The notes beneath the pieces were generated by a model. It was not told where the DNA came from. It ran no database searches and worked only from the letters and a program-made list of their open reading frames with translations. This document shows, one piece after another, positions 6,602-14,191 of a DNA stretch of 18,007 nucleotides. The stretch's first letter is position 1. Each line of letters opens with the position of its first letter. Source of the stretch: an uncultured Flavobacterium sp. (GTDB lineage Bacteria; Bacteroidota; Bacteroidia; Flavobacteriales; Flavobacteriaceae); assembly GCF_946479975.1 (NCBI RefSeq), contig NZ_CAMLIX010000093.1, forward strand, positions 1 to 18,007, given 5' to 3'. The position numbers and the translations under genes were made by a program.

Positions 6602-7054
6602 TTACATCATAAAATATAAAGCTCTTTGAAGCACTTCGAGCTGCTTTTTAGGCATTTTTGATTTTGAGAAATTTTTATTGGAAAGCTTCGGTATTATTCC
6701 TGAGGAATTACTAAAACATAATTTCAAATCTTCAAAAATTTCTGTCTTTGTTTTTGAGGCATCTATCAAAATCAAATCCTTGATTTCTTCAATTCGGGAT
6801 AAACTATTATAGAGATGTTTACTAAATAAACACACCATAAAATTGGTGTTTATTGCATCTAATTCAAAAAAATCTAAGAGCTCAGAATATTCGTAAACCA
6901 CAAATACAGAATGGTCAAAACCTTTTGACGTTTTTTCATTTTGCAGCAAAAAGGACTCTTCAGAGAATTCAAATTCATTTTTGAACTTTCTCTTAAACAT
7001 CTTTAAAAAAATCCCTTTATTATCGCGAACTAAAACTTTTTCTTTTTTAATCAT
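6602..7054 (-). CDS. Receiver-like protein of unknown function, degenerate
   Basis: A 150-residue soluble protein, not recognised as a named family. Its layout resembles a response-regulator receiver domain. It has a first strand and acidic turn (KVLVRDN, 6-12) and a third strand (SVFVVYEY, 49-56) where the phospho-acceptor Asp would be expected but Tyr/Glu are found. A fourth strand ends in Ser (MVCLFS, 73-78). A fifth strand is followed by Ser-Lys (LILIDASK, 94-101). If the comparison is right, this is a pseudo-receiver that cannot be phosphorylated in the usual way. A basic tail with KSKMPKKQLEVLQRAL ends the protein. No output domain is present. An 8-base dyad sits 52 bases upstream of the start, and a tRNA gene follows 7 bases after the stop, so the two may share a transcript. 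Confidence 0.6.
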   Translation of the reverse strand: MIKKEKVLVRDNKGIFLKMFKRKFKNEFEFSEESFLLQNEKTSKGFDHSVFVVYEYSELLDFFELDAINTNFMVCLFSKHLYNSLSRIEEIKDLILIDASKTKTEIFEDLKLCFSNSSGIIPKLSNKNFSKSKMPKKQLEVLQRALYFMM

Positions 7055-7105
7055 CTCTTAAAAAATTAGCATTCCCTTTTTTATAAATAAATTACATTGT
7101 TATTC

Positions 7106-7132
7106 AGTTCCGAAATAGGTCATGTCGGAACT
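7106..7132. promoter_or_regulatory. Dyad upstream of the receiver-like gene
   Basis: Perfect 8-base arms AGTTCCGA (7106-7113) and TCGGAACT (7125-7132) flank 11 bases. The arms contain more G/C than the surrounding DNA, so chance is less likely than for an AT palindrome. The dyad is 52 bases upstream of the minus-strand start at 7054, a position fitting an operator or a leader hairpin. On the plus strand it is followed by a short T-rich run, but no plus-strand gene ends here, so a terminator role is less likely. Confidence 0.4.
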
Positions 7133-7480
7133 TTTATTTGAAATAAAATAATCCCCTTGCTCTTCGAGATAAAGAGCCAAAAGTGTTGTTTCATATTGGT
7201 CTTCAAGTTATCCGATGAATGAATAAAAGGATCCAAATAAGAACGAACCGCCTATATGTCAGGGAATTTTTCAAGAAAAAAATGAACTGAAATTTATTAT
7301 AAAAAACACGGTAACCGATGCTCTTTTTGGGTTAAAAATTTAAACGAACTAAAAAACAATTTAGATTGAGGATGATTTGGAAAAAAGAATGTCCACTTTA
7401 ATTTAAGACTGTAGGTGTGTCTAGTGGATTAAAAGATTTGGGAGTGCAAAATCTGTAAGAACTTAAAATAATAAAACAAA

Positions 7481-7515
7481 AGTAATGAGCCCGACAAATC
7501 AGCGAGCTCATTACT
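7481..7515 (-). terminator. Intrinsic terminator at the end of the polysaccharide locus
   Basis: A perfect 10-base-pair stem (AGTAATGAGC with GCTCATTACT) closes a 15-base loop and, on the minus strand, is followed by TTTTGTTTTATTATTTT. It lies about 170 bases past the stop of the last gene of the locus. The position and U-rich tail fit termination of the long minus-strand transcript. Confidence 0.7.
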
Positions 7516-7561
7516 AAAGTCAAAAAATATATTTTTTTCAACTTTTTGAGTACGTTCGATC

Positions 7562-7583
7562 TTTACTAAAATGCTTTAGTAAA
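7562..7583. repeat. Perfect 9-bp hairpin with 4-base loop
   Basis: TTTACTAAA and TTTAGTAAA pair perfectly around ATGC. There is no T-run on either side, so it does not look like an intrinsic terminator. The TTACTAAA core recurs at 7511-7518, on the edge of the neighbouring terminator, so the two structures share sequence. It would lie in the 3' untranslated region of the polysaccharide transcript, where it could stabilise or process the RNA. Confidence 0.5.
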
Positions 7584-7685
7584 AATTAAAAAATGATAGC
7601 ATTACTTTTATTCAAAAAAGTCACCTGCTTATTTGATTTTATTAATCAATAAGCGTTGTATTAAAATAAAAATTAGAAAGTAGTA

Positions 7686-7889
7686 CTATACTCCAACATT
7701 CACATTTTGTGCTTCTGCTGGACTGTATTCTTTCACTTTTTTAATTTTATCGTTCAATTTTAGAACTCGATCTAATTGTTTCTGTTGGATCGTGTATTTA
7801 GTATAATATTTATACCATTCTTTTCCAATGAAAAAGGTGGTCACAGAAACTCCTGTGAGTAAACCTATAAGGTAATTAGTTATGTCCAT
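7686..7889 (-). CDS. Small one-pass membrane protein at the end of the polysaccharide locus
   Basis: I do not recognise this 67-residue protein. Residues 5-22 form one hydrophobic membrane segment containing the small residues GLLTGVS. It is followed by a Tyr/Lys-rich stretch (KEWYKYYTKY) and a basic, probably helical segment (residues 33-52) facing the cytoplasm under the positive-inside rule. The last 15 residues are less charged. It follows the glycosyl-phosphate transferase gene by 43 bases on the same strand and is the last gene before the predicted terminator, so it belongs to the same transcript. A role as a small partner of the membrane-bound biosynthesis enzymes is possible but unsupported beyond position. 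Confidence 0.6.
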   Translation of the reverse strand: MDITNYLIGLLTGVSVTTFFIGKEWYKYYTKYTIQQKQLDRVLKLNDKIKKVKEYSPAEAQNVNVGV

Positions 7890-7903
7890 AATTATTAGTT
7901 ATT

Positions 7904-7927
7904 AGTTTATTTTTGAGTTTATTTTTA
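7904..7927. repeat. Two tandem 12-base units between the last two genes of the locus
   Basis: AGTTTATTTTTG is followed directly by AGTTTATTTTTA, two units differing only at the last base. They lie in the 43-base gap between the phosphotransferase gene and the small membrane-protein gene. The unit is low in complexity and is probably a slippage product rather than a functional site. Confidence 0.5.
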
Positions 7928-7932
7928 ATTTA

Positions 7933-9333
7933 TTAAAAGGCATTTTTATCTCCTTTTAGGGTTACAATAACCGTCAAGAAGCAGATTTTTACATCTTTTA
8001 TTAGACTCCAGCGCTGTACATATTCTATATCACTTGTCACACGGCGTTTCATATCAGATACTTTTTTGGTTTCTCCTCTTAAGCCCGAAACCTGAGCCAG
8101 ACCTGTAATTCCTGGTTTTACAAAATGACGAACCATAAAATTATTGATATGATCATTGTAGTCAGATGTATGTTTAATCATGTGAGGGCGCGGTCCTACG
8201 ACACTCATATTTCCGATCAAGACATTAAAGAACTGTGGCATTTCGTCTAAACTGGTTCGGCGGATAAATTTTCCTATTGGCGTTATTCGGCTGTCTCCTT
8301 TTTGAGCCTGCTGCGTTTCGTCGCCCATATTTGTGTACATACTTCGGAATTTATAACACCAGAATTCCTGATTCTTTTTTCCTGTTCGCATTTGTTTGAA
8401 CAATACCGGTCCTTTACTTTGTTTCTTAATCAGAAAAGCCAATAACGGATAAAGCCAAGACAAGATGAAAACAATAACCATGATACTAAACACAAGGTCA
8501 AATACTCTTTTGGCAAGTCTATTATAAGCATTCTGCAAAGGTTCAAAACGAGGCTTTATAACATGAAAATTATTTAAATGGCTCGAGTTAAAATGTTTCT
8601 TTGATATGGATGAAAAATCTGGAACAAATTTTAAACGCATACAATGTTTATCACCCAGCTCAAAGAAATAATTCAAGTCTGAAATAAAATCAGGTTTAGA
8701 GACAATGTACAACTCGTTGATATCACTTTTTGATGCCTCATTAATTGCTTCTGACAGTGCTAGCGTAAATTCCTTATTACTTGTAAATTCTACAGAGGAA
8801 TTTTCGTTGAGAATTCCTAAAAAGTTGATAAAAAAGGAATTGTTTTCTAAATGAGAAGCCAACTCAATACTCGTTTTATTAAAGCCCCAAATCGCAACTG
8901 TATACTGTTTAAAAACCCAGCCTTTTATTTTTCCAATTACCACGGTAAATAAAATCCTGGAAAACAGAAAATAGGACAGTAAAAAACTTAGTTGAAATAA
9001 ATTTGCTTTACTTCCAAAGAAATACAACACATCATCTTGAAAAATAAAAATGTAACTGTGCCATAAAACTCGTTGTGTGAAGAAAGCTCTCCAGCTATTG
9101 CGGAAAAATTCATCTAAACTAAAAAGAACGTCTACTCTATACAACTGAAAATAAGTAACTGAAAACAGCCAGCTTAAAATCGTAATTGGAATCATTTTAT
9201 TTAGAAACAATCCGTTCCAACCTACATTTTCTTCGGTTGCAAAATTCAAAAATATCATTGTTCCCACAACCATTGCAATCATATCGGCAATAGCGCAACA
9301 CATTATGAAAGTAAATTTATGTCTGTTTCGCAT
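7933..9333 (-). CDS. Undecaprenyl-phosphate sugar phosphotransferase, WcaJ type
   Basis: A 466-residue inner-membrane enzyme that starts polysaccharide synthesis by moving a sugar-1-phosphate (glucose-1-P in WcaJ) from a UDP-sugar to undecaprenyl phosphate. Hydrophobic helices at about 8-30, 43-63, 85-105 and 112-135 give the N-terminal membrane part. A soluble CoA-binding-like domain (YTVAIWGFNK at 144-153) follows. The C-terminal catalytic domain begins at 272 (LAKRVFDL), has a membrane segment at 281-304, then YKFRSM, RRTSLDEMPQFFNV and SVVGPRPH, and ends with KPGITGLAQVSGLRG, the classic bacterial sugar transferase signature. The length matches the family. The start overlaps the end of the VanZ-like gene by 17 bases, pointing to translational coupling. 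Glucose is the most likely substrate, but a galactose-type enzyme cannot be excluded. Confidence 0.92.
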   Translation of the reverse strand: MRNRHKFTFIMCCAIADMIAMVVGTMIFLNFATEENVGWNGLFLNKMIPITILSWLFSVTYFQLYRVDVLFSLDEFFRNSWRAFFTQRVLWHSYIFIFQDDVLYFFGSKANLFQLSFLLSYFLFSRILFTVVIGKIKGWVFKQYTVAIWGFNKTSIELASHLENNSFFINFLGILNENSSVEFTSNKEFTLALSEAINEASKSDINELYIVSKPDFISDLNYFFELGDKHCMRLKFVPDFSSISKKHFNSSHLNNFHVIKPRFEPLQNAYNRLAKRVFDLVFSIMVIVFILSWLYPLLAFLIKKQSKGPVLFKQMRTGKKNQEFWCYKFRSMYTNMGDETQQAQKGDSRITPIGKFIRRTSLDEMPQFFNVLIGNMSVVGPRPHMIKHTSDYNDHINNFMVRHFVKPGITGLAQVSGLRGETKKVSDMKRRVTSDIEYVQRWSLIKDVKICFLTVIVTLKGDKNAF

Positions 9334-9733
9334 TTTTTATCTTTTTCAATAAATTGTAACCTACTGCTCCTATTATGCTTCCAACAATTCCATAAAAAAT
9401 ATCTCGTAAATCTGGGCTTCTTCTTTGAATTAAAAACTGCCCTCCTTCTGCTACAGAAACAATTACTGCTGCAATGATGATGTTTTGTATAAAATTTATT
9501 TTTTTGTTAGTATTTACTTCATTTATAGTATTCTGTTCTGTGTATAATTCTAATAGAAAACCTACAGCTACAAAAGGAACGGCGGTACGTAAATTGTAAT
9601 AATTATTACTCCAATTTAAAAGCCATCTCGGCAAATAAGTTTCAGTTGATAAACTAGGATCTGAAAGCCACGAAAAATAAAAGACCACACCAATAACCAA
9701 AAACAATAGTACCAGAACTATTTTATGAAACAT
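9317..9733 (-). CDS. VanZ-like membrane protein
   Basis: A 138-residue inner-membrane protein with four predicted helices (about 5-22, 51-65, 85-103 and 115-130). The family pattern is visible: VPFVAVGFLLELY in the second helix, AEGGQFLI at the end of the third, then RRSPDLRDIFYGIVGSIIG, which matches the conserved R-x-x-D-x-xD plus N/Y-x-xG ending of VanZ-like proteins. VanZ itself gives low teicoplanin resistance by an unresolved mechanism, and VanZ-like proteins are common in Bacteroidota polysaccharide loci. The gene begins 37 bases after the tyrosine kinase gene and overlaps the following phosphotransferase gene by 17 bases, so it belongs to the same operon. The function is unknown; the family call is good. 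Confidence 0.82.
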   Translation of the reverse strand: MFHKIVLVLLFLVIGVVFYFSWLSDPSLSTETYLPRWLLNWSNNYYNLRTAVPFVAVGFLLELYTEQNTINEVNTNKKINFIQNIIIAAVIVSVAEGGQFLIQRRSPDLRDIFYGIVGSIIGAVGYNLLKKIKNAKQT

Positions 9734-9770
9734 TTTATATTATTTAATTATCGTAAACTGCTTTGTACTC

Positions 9771-12110
9771 TTAAGCCCCTTTTACAGCAAGACCTTTTTT
9801 ATACCAAGGTCTTTTTACTTTTTTTTCTTGATACTGGTAACCATAACTTACGCCATAACCGTAGCCGTACGCATTTTTCATGTTGACACCGTTTATAACA
9901 ATTCCGACGTTTTTAAGCTGTTCTTTTTTAATAAAATTGCTTGCCTGAACCAAATTGCTTTTATCTGTATAATCGTATTTTACAACAAACACGGTCACAT
10001 CTGCCAGATAACTAAAATTTAGTGTATCTGATACGATTTGTACTGGAGCAGTATCCAGAATAATAAAATCGTAAATTGTTTTCGCTTCTTCAATTAATGT
10101 TTCAAAATTAGAATTGGTGATTAATTGAGATGGATTTGGAGGAGCTTCTCCTGCAAACAATACATCTAGATTTTTAGAATACTGATTGTCTCTCTGAAGG
10201 AGTTTTTTCCAATCATCATCTTTATTGGCTAAGAAATCCGTTAGTCCAAGTACATTTCTCTTTACATTGAAATAATCATGCAATTGTGGGTTTCTTAAAT
10301 CAACACCAATTAGCAGTACTTTTTTATTCAGATTACTAACTGTTATAGCATTATGAAAAGCACAAAACGATTTTCCTTCTCCCTGAATGGATGATGTGAA
10401 TAAAATCACATTTCCTTTACTGTCTTTCTTTCTGGGCATTAAATAGGAAATATTCGAAACCAAGGCGCGGGATGCTTCTGCGATCAAAGAACGGGAAGTT
10501 GCTGTATTGTCTAGCTTATCATTAAGGCTTATTTTAGGAATATGGCCTAAGATTGGAATATCACTGATTACCTTTTGAATATCTTCTTCGTTATGAACTT
10601 TGGTATCTAAAAACAAACGCATATATGTAATTCCAAAAGGAAGCAATAAACCAAACATAAATGCTCCTAACATAAAAGCTTTAGGCTGGGGGAAAATTGC
10701 TGAATAATTCGTTTCTGGTGCATTCAGCGTTTTCAAATTAGATTCTAAAATTGCACCGTTTAAAACTGCTTCTTCTTTCTTTTGCAATAAAGCCACATAA
10801 GTTTCTTCCTTCATATTAAGATTACTGTTGATGTTACCCAGCACCTTATCTTTTGTAGGAATGCTTTTTACTTTTGCATCGGCAATACTTTGCTCTGTTT
10901 TATTGGCTCTATTATTTTGATTTAGAAAGTTTAAATATCCTTGTAACGTATTTACTATTTCTTGTTTTTGAACCTTTAATTGTGTCATTAAAGCAATATA
11001 AGCGGGATTATTGCTTGATGCTCTCTGCAATATTAACTGGCTGTCCATAAGCTTGGTATTATAATTTACCAGCATTTGATTTACAATAGGAGATTCTAAA
11101 TTGTAATCTGTTCCTAAAGTTTGTGCTCCACCAGATTGTTTGATATCGTTTAAAGCAAAACTGGCAAGTGATATTTGTCTTTCGTTAAGCATAGAACTCT
11201 CTTTTTTCTGACTTCTATCTGCCGTTTTTTCGGTAATGTAATTCTCCATTACCCCGATATCATTACTTTGTAAATACTGCTCCTTTACGCTCTCAATTGA
11301 ATCTTTTTCTTTACTAAAACTTTTTATTCTTTGATTTAAATAGGAAACTGTATTTCTAAATACTTTTTGTTTATTGACCACAATACTTTTGTCAAGCTCA
11401 ACAATAATTTCGCTTAATATTTTTCTAGAACGGTCTGGACTTGAACCTGTATGTTTTAATTCGATTACACCTTTTGCATTTTCATCGGCCATTACAACAA
11501 GAGATGACTTTAAACTTTTTAGAGCTTCACCAGTTGGTACAATATTTACTTTGTATTCGTTATCAAAATAAAAGGATGGATTTTTCTTGGCTTTAGCCGA
11601 TAATTGAATTTTAAATGGTAGTCCTGGAATTTCTTCTTTTCCATCATATCCATTTACAGTATACGTTTTTTCTATTTCAGGATTTGTTAAGGAAAAACCT
11701 CCTTTTTCAACTTTAATTTCATAGGAAACATGTGGTAGTGAATCTTTAGAAACCGTAGGTATCAAAACAAAAGGCACTTCGTTTACATAATTATTTTGTA
11801 GTGTAAATACCTTTTCGAAGTAGTCAAAATTTAGATTTAGATTTTTTACCACAGATAATAAAAATTCATTTGAAGTAACCAATCTTATTTCGTCTTCCAG
11901 ATTCTCCTCACCGCTCTTTTTATCTGTACTAATCCTAATTATTTTTGTTTCATCTTCCTGCTTTTTGTCCAGAAAAATCATAGCTGAAGATTCGTATGTA
12001 GGTGGCACTATTTTGATAAAAATATAGGCAGATCCCATAAATACAATCAAGCTAAGTAGAAACCAAGGCCAGTACTGAAAATACTTTAAAAATTCTTTTT
12101 TCAAATCCAT
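9771..12110 (-). CDS. Wzc-type polysaccharide co-polymerase and tyrosine autokinase
   Basis: A 779-residue inner-membrane protein that controls chain length and export of capsule or exopolysaccharide. Membrane helices at about 16-34 and 478-497 enclose a long periplasmic region with coiled-coil stretches (about 230-290 and 340-460). The cytoplasmic BY-kinase domain has Walker A (SSIQGEGKSF, K580), Walker A' (VLLIGVDLRNP, D604) and Walker B (FIILDTAP, D686). A tyrosine cluster at Y748, Y750, Y752, Y756, Y758 and Y760 is the expected autophosphorylation site. It is followed by about 19 mostly basic residues rather than ending the protein. The gene lies downstream of its partner wza with a 90-base gap. 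No cognate phosphatase (Wzb) is in the window. Confidence 0.93.
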   Translation of the reverse strand: MDLKKEFLKYFQYWPWFLLSLIVFMGSAYIFIKIVPPTYESSAMIFLDKKQEDETKIIRISTDKKSGEENLEDEIRLVTSNEFLLSVVKNLNLNFDYFEKVFTLQNNYVNEVPFVLIPTVSKDSLPHVSYEIKVEKGGFSLTNPEIEKTYTVNGYDGKEEIPGLPFKIQLSAKAKKNPSFYFDNEYKVNIVPTGEALKSLKSSLVVMADENAKGVIELKHTGSSPDRSRKILSEIIVELDKSIVVNKQKVFRNTVSYLNQRIKSFSKEKDSIESVKEQYLQSNDIGVMENYITEKTADRSQKKESSMLNERQISLASFALNDIKQSGGAQTLGTDYNLESPIVNQMLVNYNTKLMDSQLILQRASSNNPAYIALMTQLKVQKQEIVNTLQGYLNFLNQNNRANKTEQSIADAKVKSIPTKDKVLGNINSNLNMKEETYVALLQKKEEAVLNGAILESNLKTLNAPETNYSAIFPQPKAFMLGAFMFGLLLPFGITYMRLFLDTKVHNEEDIQKVISDIPILGHIPKISLNDKLDNTATSRSLIAEASRALVSNISYLMPRKKDSKGNVILFTSSIQGEGKSFCAFHNAITVSNLNKKVLLIGVDLRNPQLHDYFNVKRNVLGLTDFLANKDDDWKKLLQRDNQYSKNLDVLFAGEAPPNPSQLITNSNFETLIEEAKTIYDFIILDTAPVQIVSDTLNFSYLADVTVFVVKYDYTDKSNLVQASNFIKKEQLKNVGIVINGVNMKNAYGYGYGVSYGYQYQEKKVKRPWYKKGLAVKGA

Positions 12111-12200
12111 AACTATTCAATTAATAAGCCACAGTCGCATTAATAACCGTGAGTATGTTTTTAAATCTAATTCTGAAATGCTGTTTTATTCGGTACTTTT

Positions 12201-12968
12201 TTATTTTGCAATTACTATAATTAGTGCTGCAACTGAAGCTACAATACCAATTAACTGCAATGGATCTTTGATTAGTCCTCCACTATTTGCTTTCAATTTA
12301 TTTGGAGTTACAACAATTACATCTCCTTGTCTGATTCTAAAATTGGGATTAGACATCCAGGAAGCACTAGTTAAATCAACATGAAAAACCAAACGCTTTC
12401 CGTCTACTTCTCTAATTAGTTTTATGTCTGTTCGAATCGCTGAATACGTTAAATCTCCTGCCATTCCTATTGCATCCAGAAAACTGATTGACTCTTCTGT
12501 AAAGTTTTTAACTCCAGGACCATTCACTTCTCCCAAAATGGTGAATTTATTATTGAGAACTCTAACCTGTACAGTTGGATTTACTAAATAATTCTCGTTT
12601 ATAAGACGTTCTTTTATCTTGATCTCTGCGTTGGCAGCTGTTAAACCTCCTACTTTCACTTCATTTAAAATTGGCATCATTATACTTCCTTGAGGATTTA
12701 CCAGATAGCCTGATAATTTCATCATATCTACTGAAGTTTGAGTACCAATATTTCCATTGTTGATATTAAAAGGCGCCGCTACTAACGGATTAAGATCACC
12801 TACTTCAACTTTTAAGATATCGTTAGGCTGTATTTTTGGCGAAGTATAATTTATAGTCGAATTTGCATACTTATCTAAATCTTGTAAATACAACATTTGT
12901 TTTTTGGTAGTGCAAGATTGAAGCATCAATAAAGGCAGTAAGATTATAGAAAGGAAAATTTTCTTCAT
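12201..12968 (-). CDS. Wza-type polysaccharide export lipoprotein
   Basis: A 255-residue outer-membrane lipoprotein of the OPX/Wza family that forms the exit channel for the polysaccharide. The signal peptide ends with the lipobox LQSC, so C19 is the lipidated cysteine. The polysaccharide export domain starts at about residue 45 (KIQPNDILKVEVGDLNP). An SLBB-like domain follows (VRVLNNKFTILGEVNGPG at about 135-152, then FLDAIGMAGDLT). The last 19 residues (LQLIGIVASVAALIIVIAK) are strongly hydrophobic and would serve as the C-terminal outer-membrane helix. The length is shorter than E. coli Wza (about 380), as is common in Bacteroidota OPX proteins. A 235-base gap precedes the gene and the tyrosine kinase gene follows. 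Confidence 0.92.
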   Translation of the reverse strand: MKKIFLSIILLPLLMLQSCTTKKQMLYLQDLDKYANSTINYTSPKIQPNDILKVEVGDLNPLVAAPFNINNGNIGTQTSVDMMKLSGYLVNPQGSIMMPILNEVKVGGLTAANAEIKIKERLINENYLVNPTVQVRVLNNKFTILGEVNGPGVKNFTEESISFLDAIGMAGDLTYSAIRTDIKLIREVDGKRLVFHVDLTSASWMSNPNFRIRQGDVIVVTPNKLKANSGGLIKDPLQLIGIVASVAALIIVIAK

Positions 12969-13203
12969 GTTAATTGTGGTATTTTATTAGTATTCTTTGA
13001 TGACTCTTAATTGAATTGAAATAAAATGAAAACTATTCAGCGCTGCCTAAATTCTTTATGATATGTGCTTTAAACTAAACCTGCATTTCACTTTTTTCTA
13101 TTTACAATAGTTTGTCTTAAATGATCTTTAGATAAATTGTCTTCTCAACCTTTTTAATTCTGCTTTATATCTTGTAAAAAATTAAAAGTCAGCTAATGCT
13201 ATC

Positions 13204-13950
13204 TTATTGAACTATATATTGTTTTAACGCGATTGTCTTTTTTAGAAATACTGTTTCCATCGCTGCTAAATTGTGATATTTATAAATTTTATAGTCTTCT
13301 TTTAAAACTTCAAAAGCTCTTTTAAAACTGGTACTCATACCGCCCATTCTCATTTTTACGATATAAGAATCGATGTAACTCATATTGATTCTATATTTGT
13401 ACAAATAGCGAAGTAAGAATTCTGTATCCGAAGCAATTTTAAAATCAAGGTTATACAAACCATGTTTTTCAATTACAGTTTTCTTTAAATAAACCGTTGG
13501 ATGTAATGGCAGCCATCCTTCTTTTACTTTCTTTATATTAAAAACACCTCCTATTCGATCTCTGATCAAACGTTCGTCTTCATCATTTGAAACATAAACC
13601 CCATCGCCATAAACTCCTTCTATATTTTCCTCATTTTGAAAACGGGCTACAATTCTTGAAATGGCTTTTCTGTCAAAAAACTCATCATCAGAATGCATTA
13701 AACCAATTACGTCTCCTGTGGCTAATTTTAATCCTTTGTTTATTGCATCATACATTCCTTTGTCAGGTTCCGAAATGTATTGGCTTATTTTATCTTTATA
13801 AGACTCAATAATTTCTTTTGTTCCGTCTTTAGAATTGCCGTCTATAATAATATATTCGATATTATTATAATTTTGTTCTAATACACTTTTGATTGCTTTT
13901 TCAATGGTGTTTTTGCGATTGTAACATACTGTGATTATAGTAACTCTCAT
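13204..13950 (-). CDS. Family 2 glycosyltransferase, WcaE-like
   Basis: A 248-residue GT-A fold glycosyltransferase, cytoplasmic or membrane-associated, expected to add one sugar to the lipid-linked repeat unit. The GT2 start is clear (VTIITVCYNRKNTIEKAIKSVL). The nucleotide-binding segment is IIDGNSKDGT at 35-44. The stretch EPDKGMYDAINKGLKLATGD at 61-80 is typical of the WcaE/PglI-like group. The metal-binding DxD-type motif is HSDDE at 86-90. No membrane helix is seen. The gene stands between two unusually long gaps (241 bases before, 235 after), and a TAnnTTTG box is present in the upstream one, so it may begin its own transcript. Donor and acceptor are unknown. Confidence 0.88.
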   Translation of the reverse strand: MRVTIITVCYNRKNTIEKAIKSVLEQNYNNIEYIIIDGNSKDGTKEIIESYKDKISQYISEPDKGMYDAINKGLKLATGDVIGLMHSDDEFFDRKAISRIVARFQNEENIEGVYGDGVYVSNDEDERLIRDRIGGVFNIKKVKEGWLPLHPTVYLKKTVIEKHGLYNLDFKIASDTEFLLRYLYKYRINMSYIDSYIVKMRMGGMSTSFKRAFEVLKEDYKIYKYHNLAAMETVFLKKTIALKQYIVQ

Positions 13951-14024
13951 AATAGTTATTTTTTCTTTTATAAATATTCTTGTGTAGTTAACTGCTCTTT
14001 CACAATTTCAAGCTAAAATTAAAA

Positions 14025-14032
14025 CAAAGGTA
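14025..14032 (-). promoter_or_regulatory. Candidate -7 box ahead of the WcaE-like gene
   Basis: The minus strand reads TACCTTTG, an exact match to TAnnTTTG, 75 bases upstream of the glycosyltransferase start and inside a 241-base gap of the polysaccharide locus. No TTG lies at the ideal -33 spacing. It may give an internal promoter for the export and initiation genes that follow. Confidence 0.4.
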
Positions 14033-14191
14033 TTTTACTAAAAAAAGTTCTCGATAAAGCACCACAAAACTCGTTTAAAGCACAAAAAAGCCAACTTGAA
14101 AACAATGTGTAGTAGAATCTGTTTCCTAAATAAGGAAATTGAGGAAAAAGGCAGTTGAAAGAAATTAGGGTATTTTGTTAAAAAAAGCTGC

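Larger units (their letters stand above)
7055..7685. other. Gene-free stretch with three inverted repeats and a possible decayed gene
   Basis: I see no intact reading frame of useful length on either strand in these 631 bases. The part nearest the receiver-like gene carries a dyad (7106-7132). The part nearest the polysaccharide locus carries two hairpins (7481-7515 and 7562-7583). Between them, about 7285-7480 translates on the plus strand into short fragments broken by stops, of which the longest (ending KNLNELKNNLD) faintly recalls a LytTR-type DNA-binding domain. That resemblance is weak and unverified. Confidence 0.5.

Noticed and set aside
14122..14138. Short inverted repeat TTTCCT/AGGAAA after the UDP-xylose synthase gene
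   Set aside because: Only six mostly A/T-flanked pairs and no T-run on the minus strand; too weak to call a terminator.
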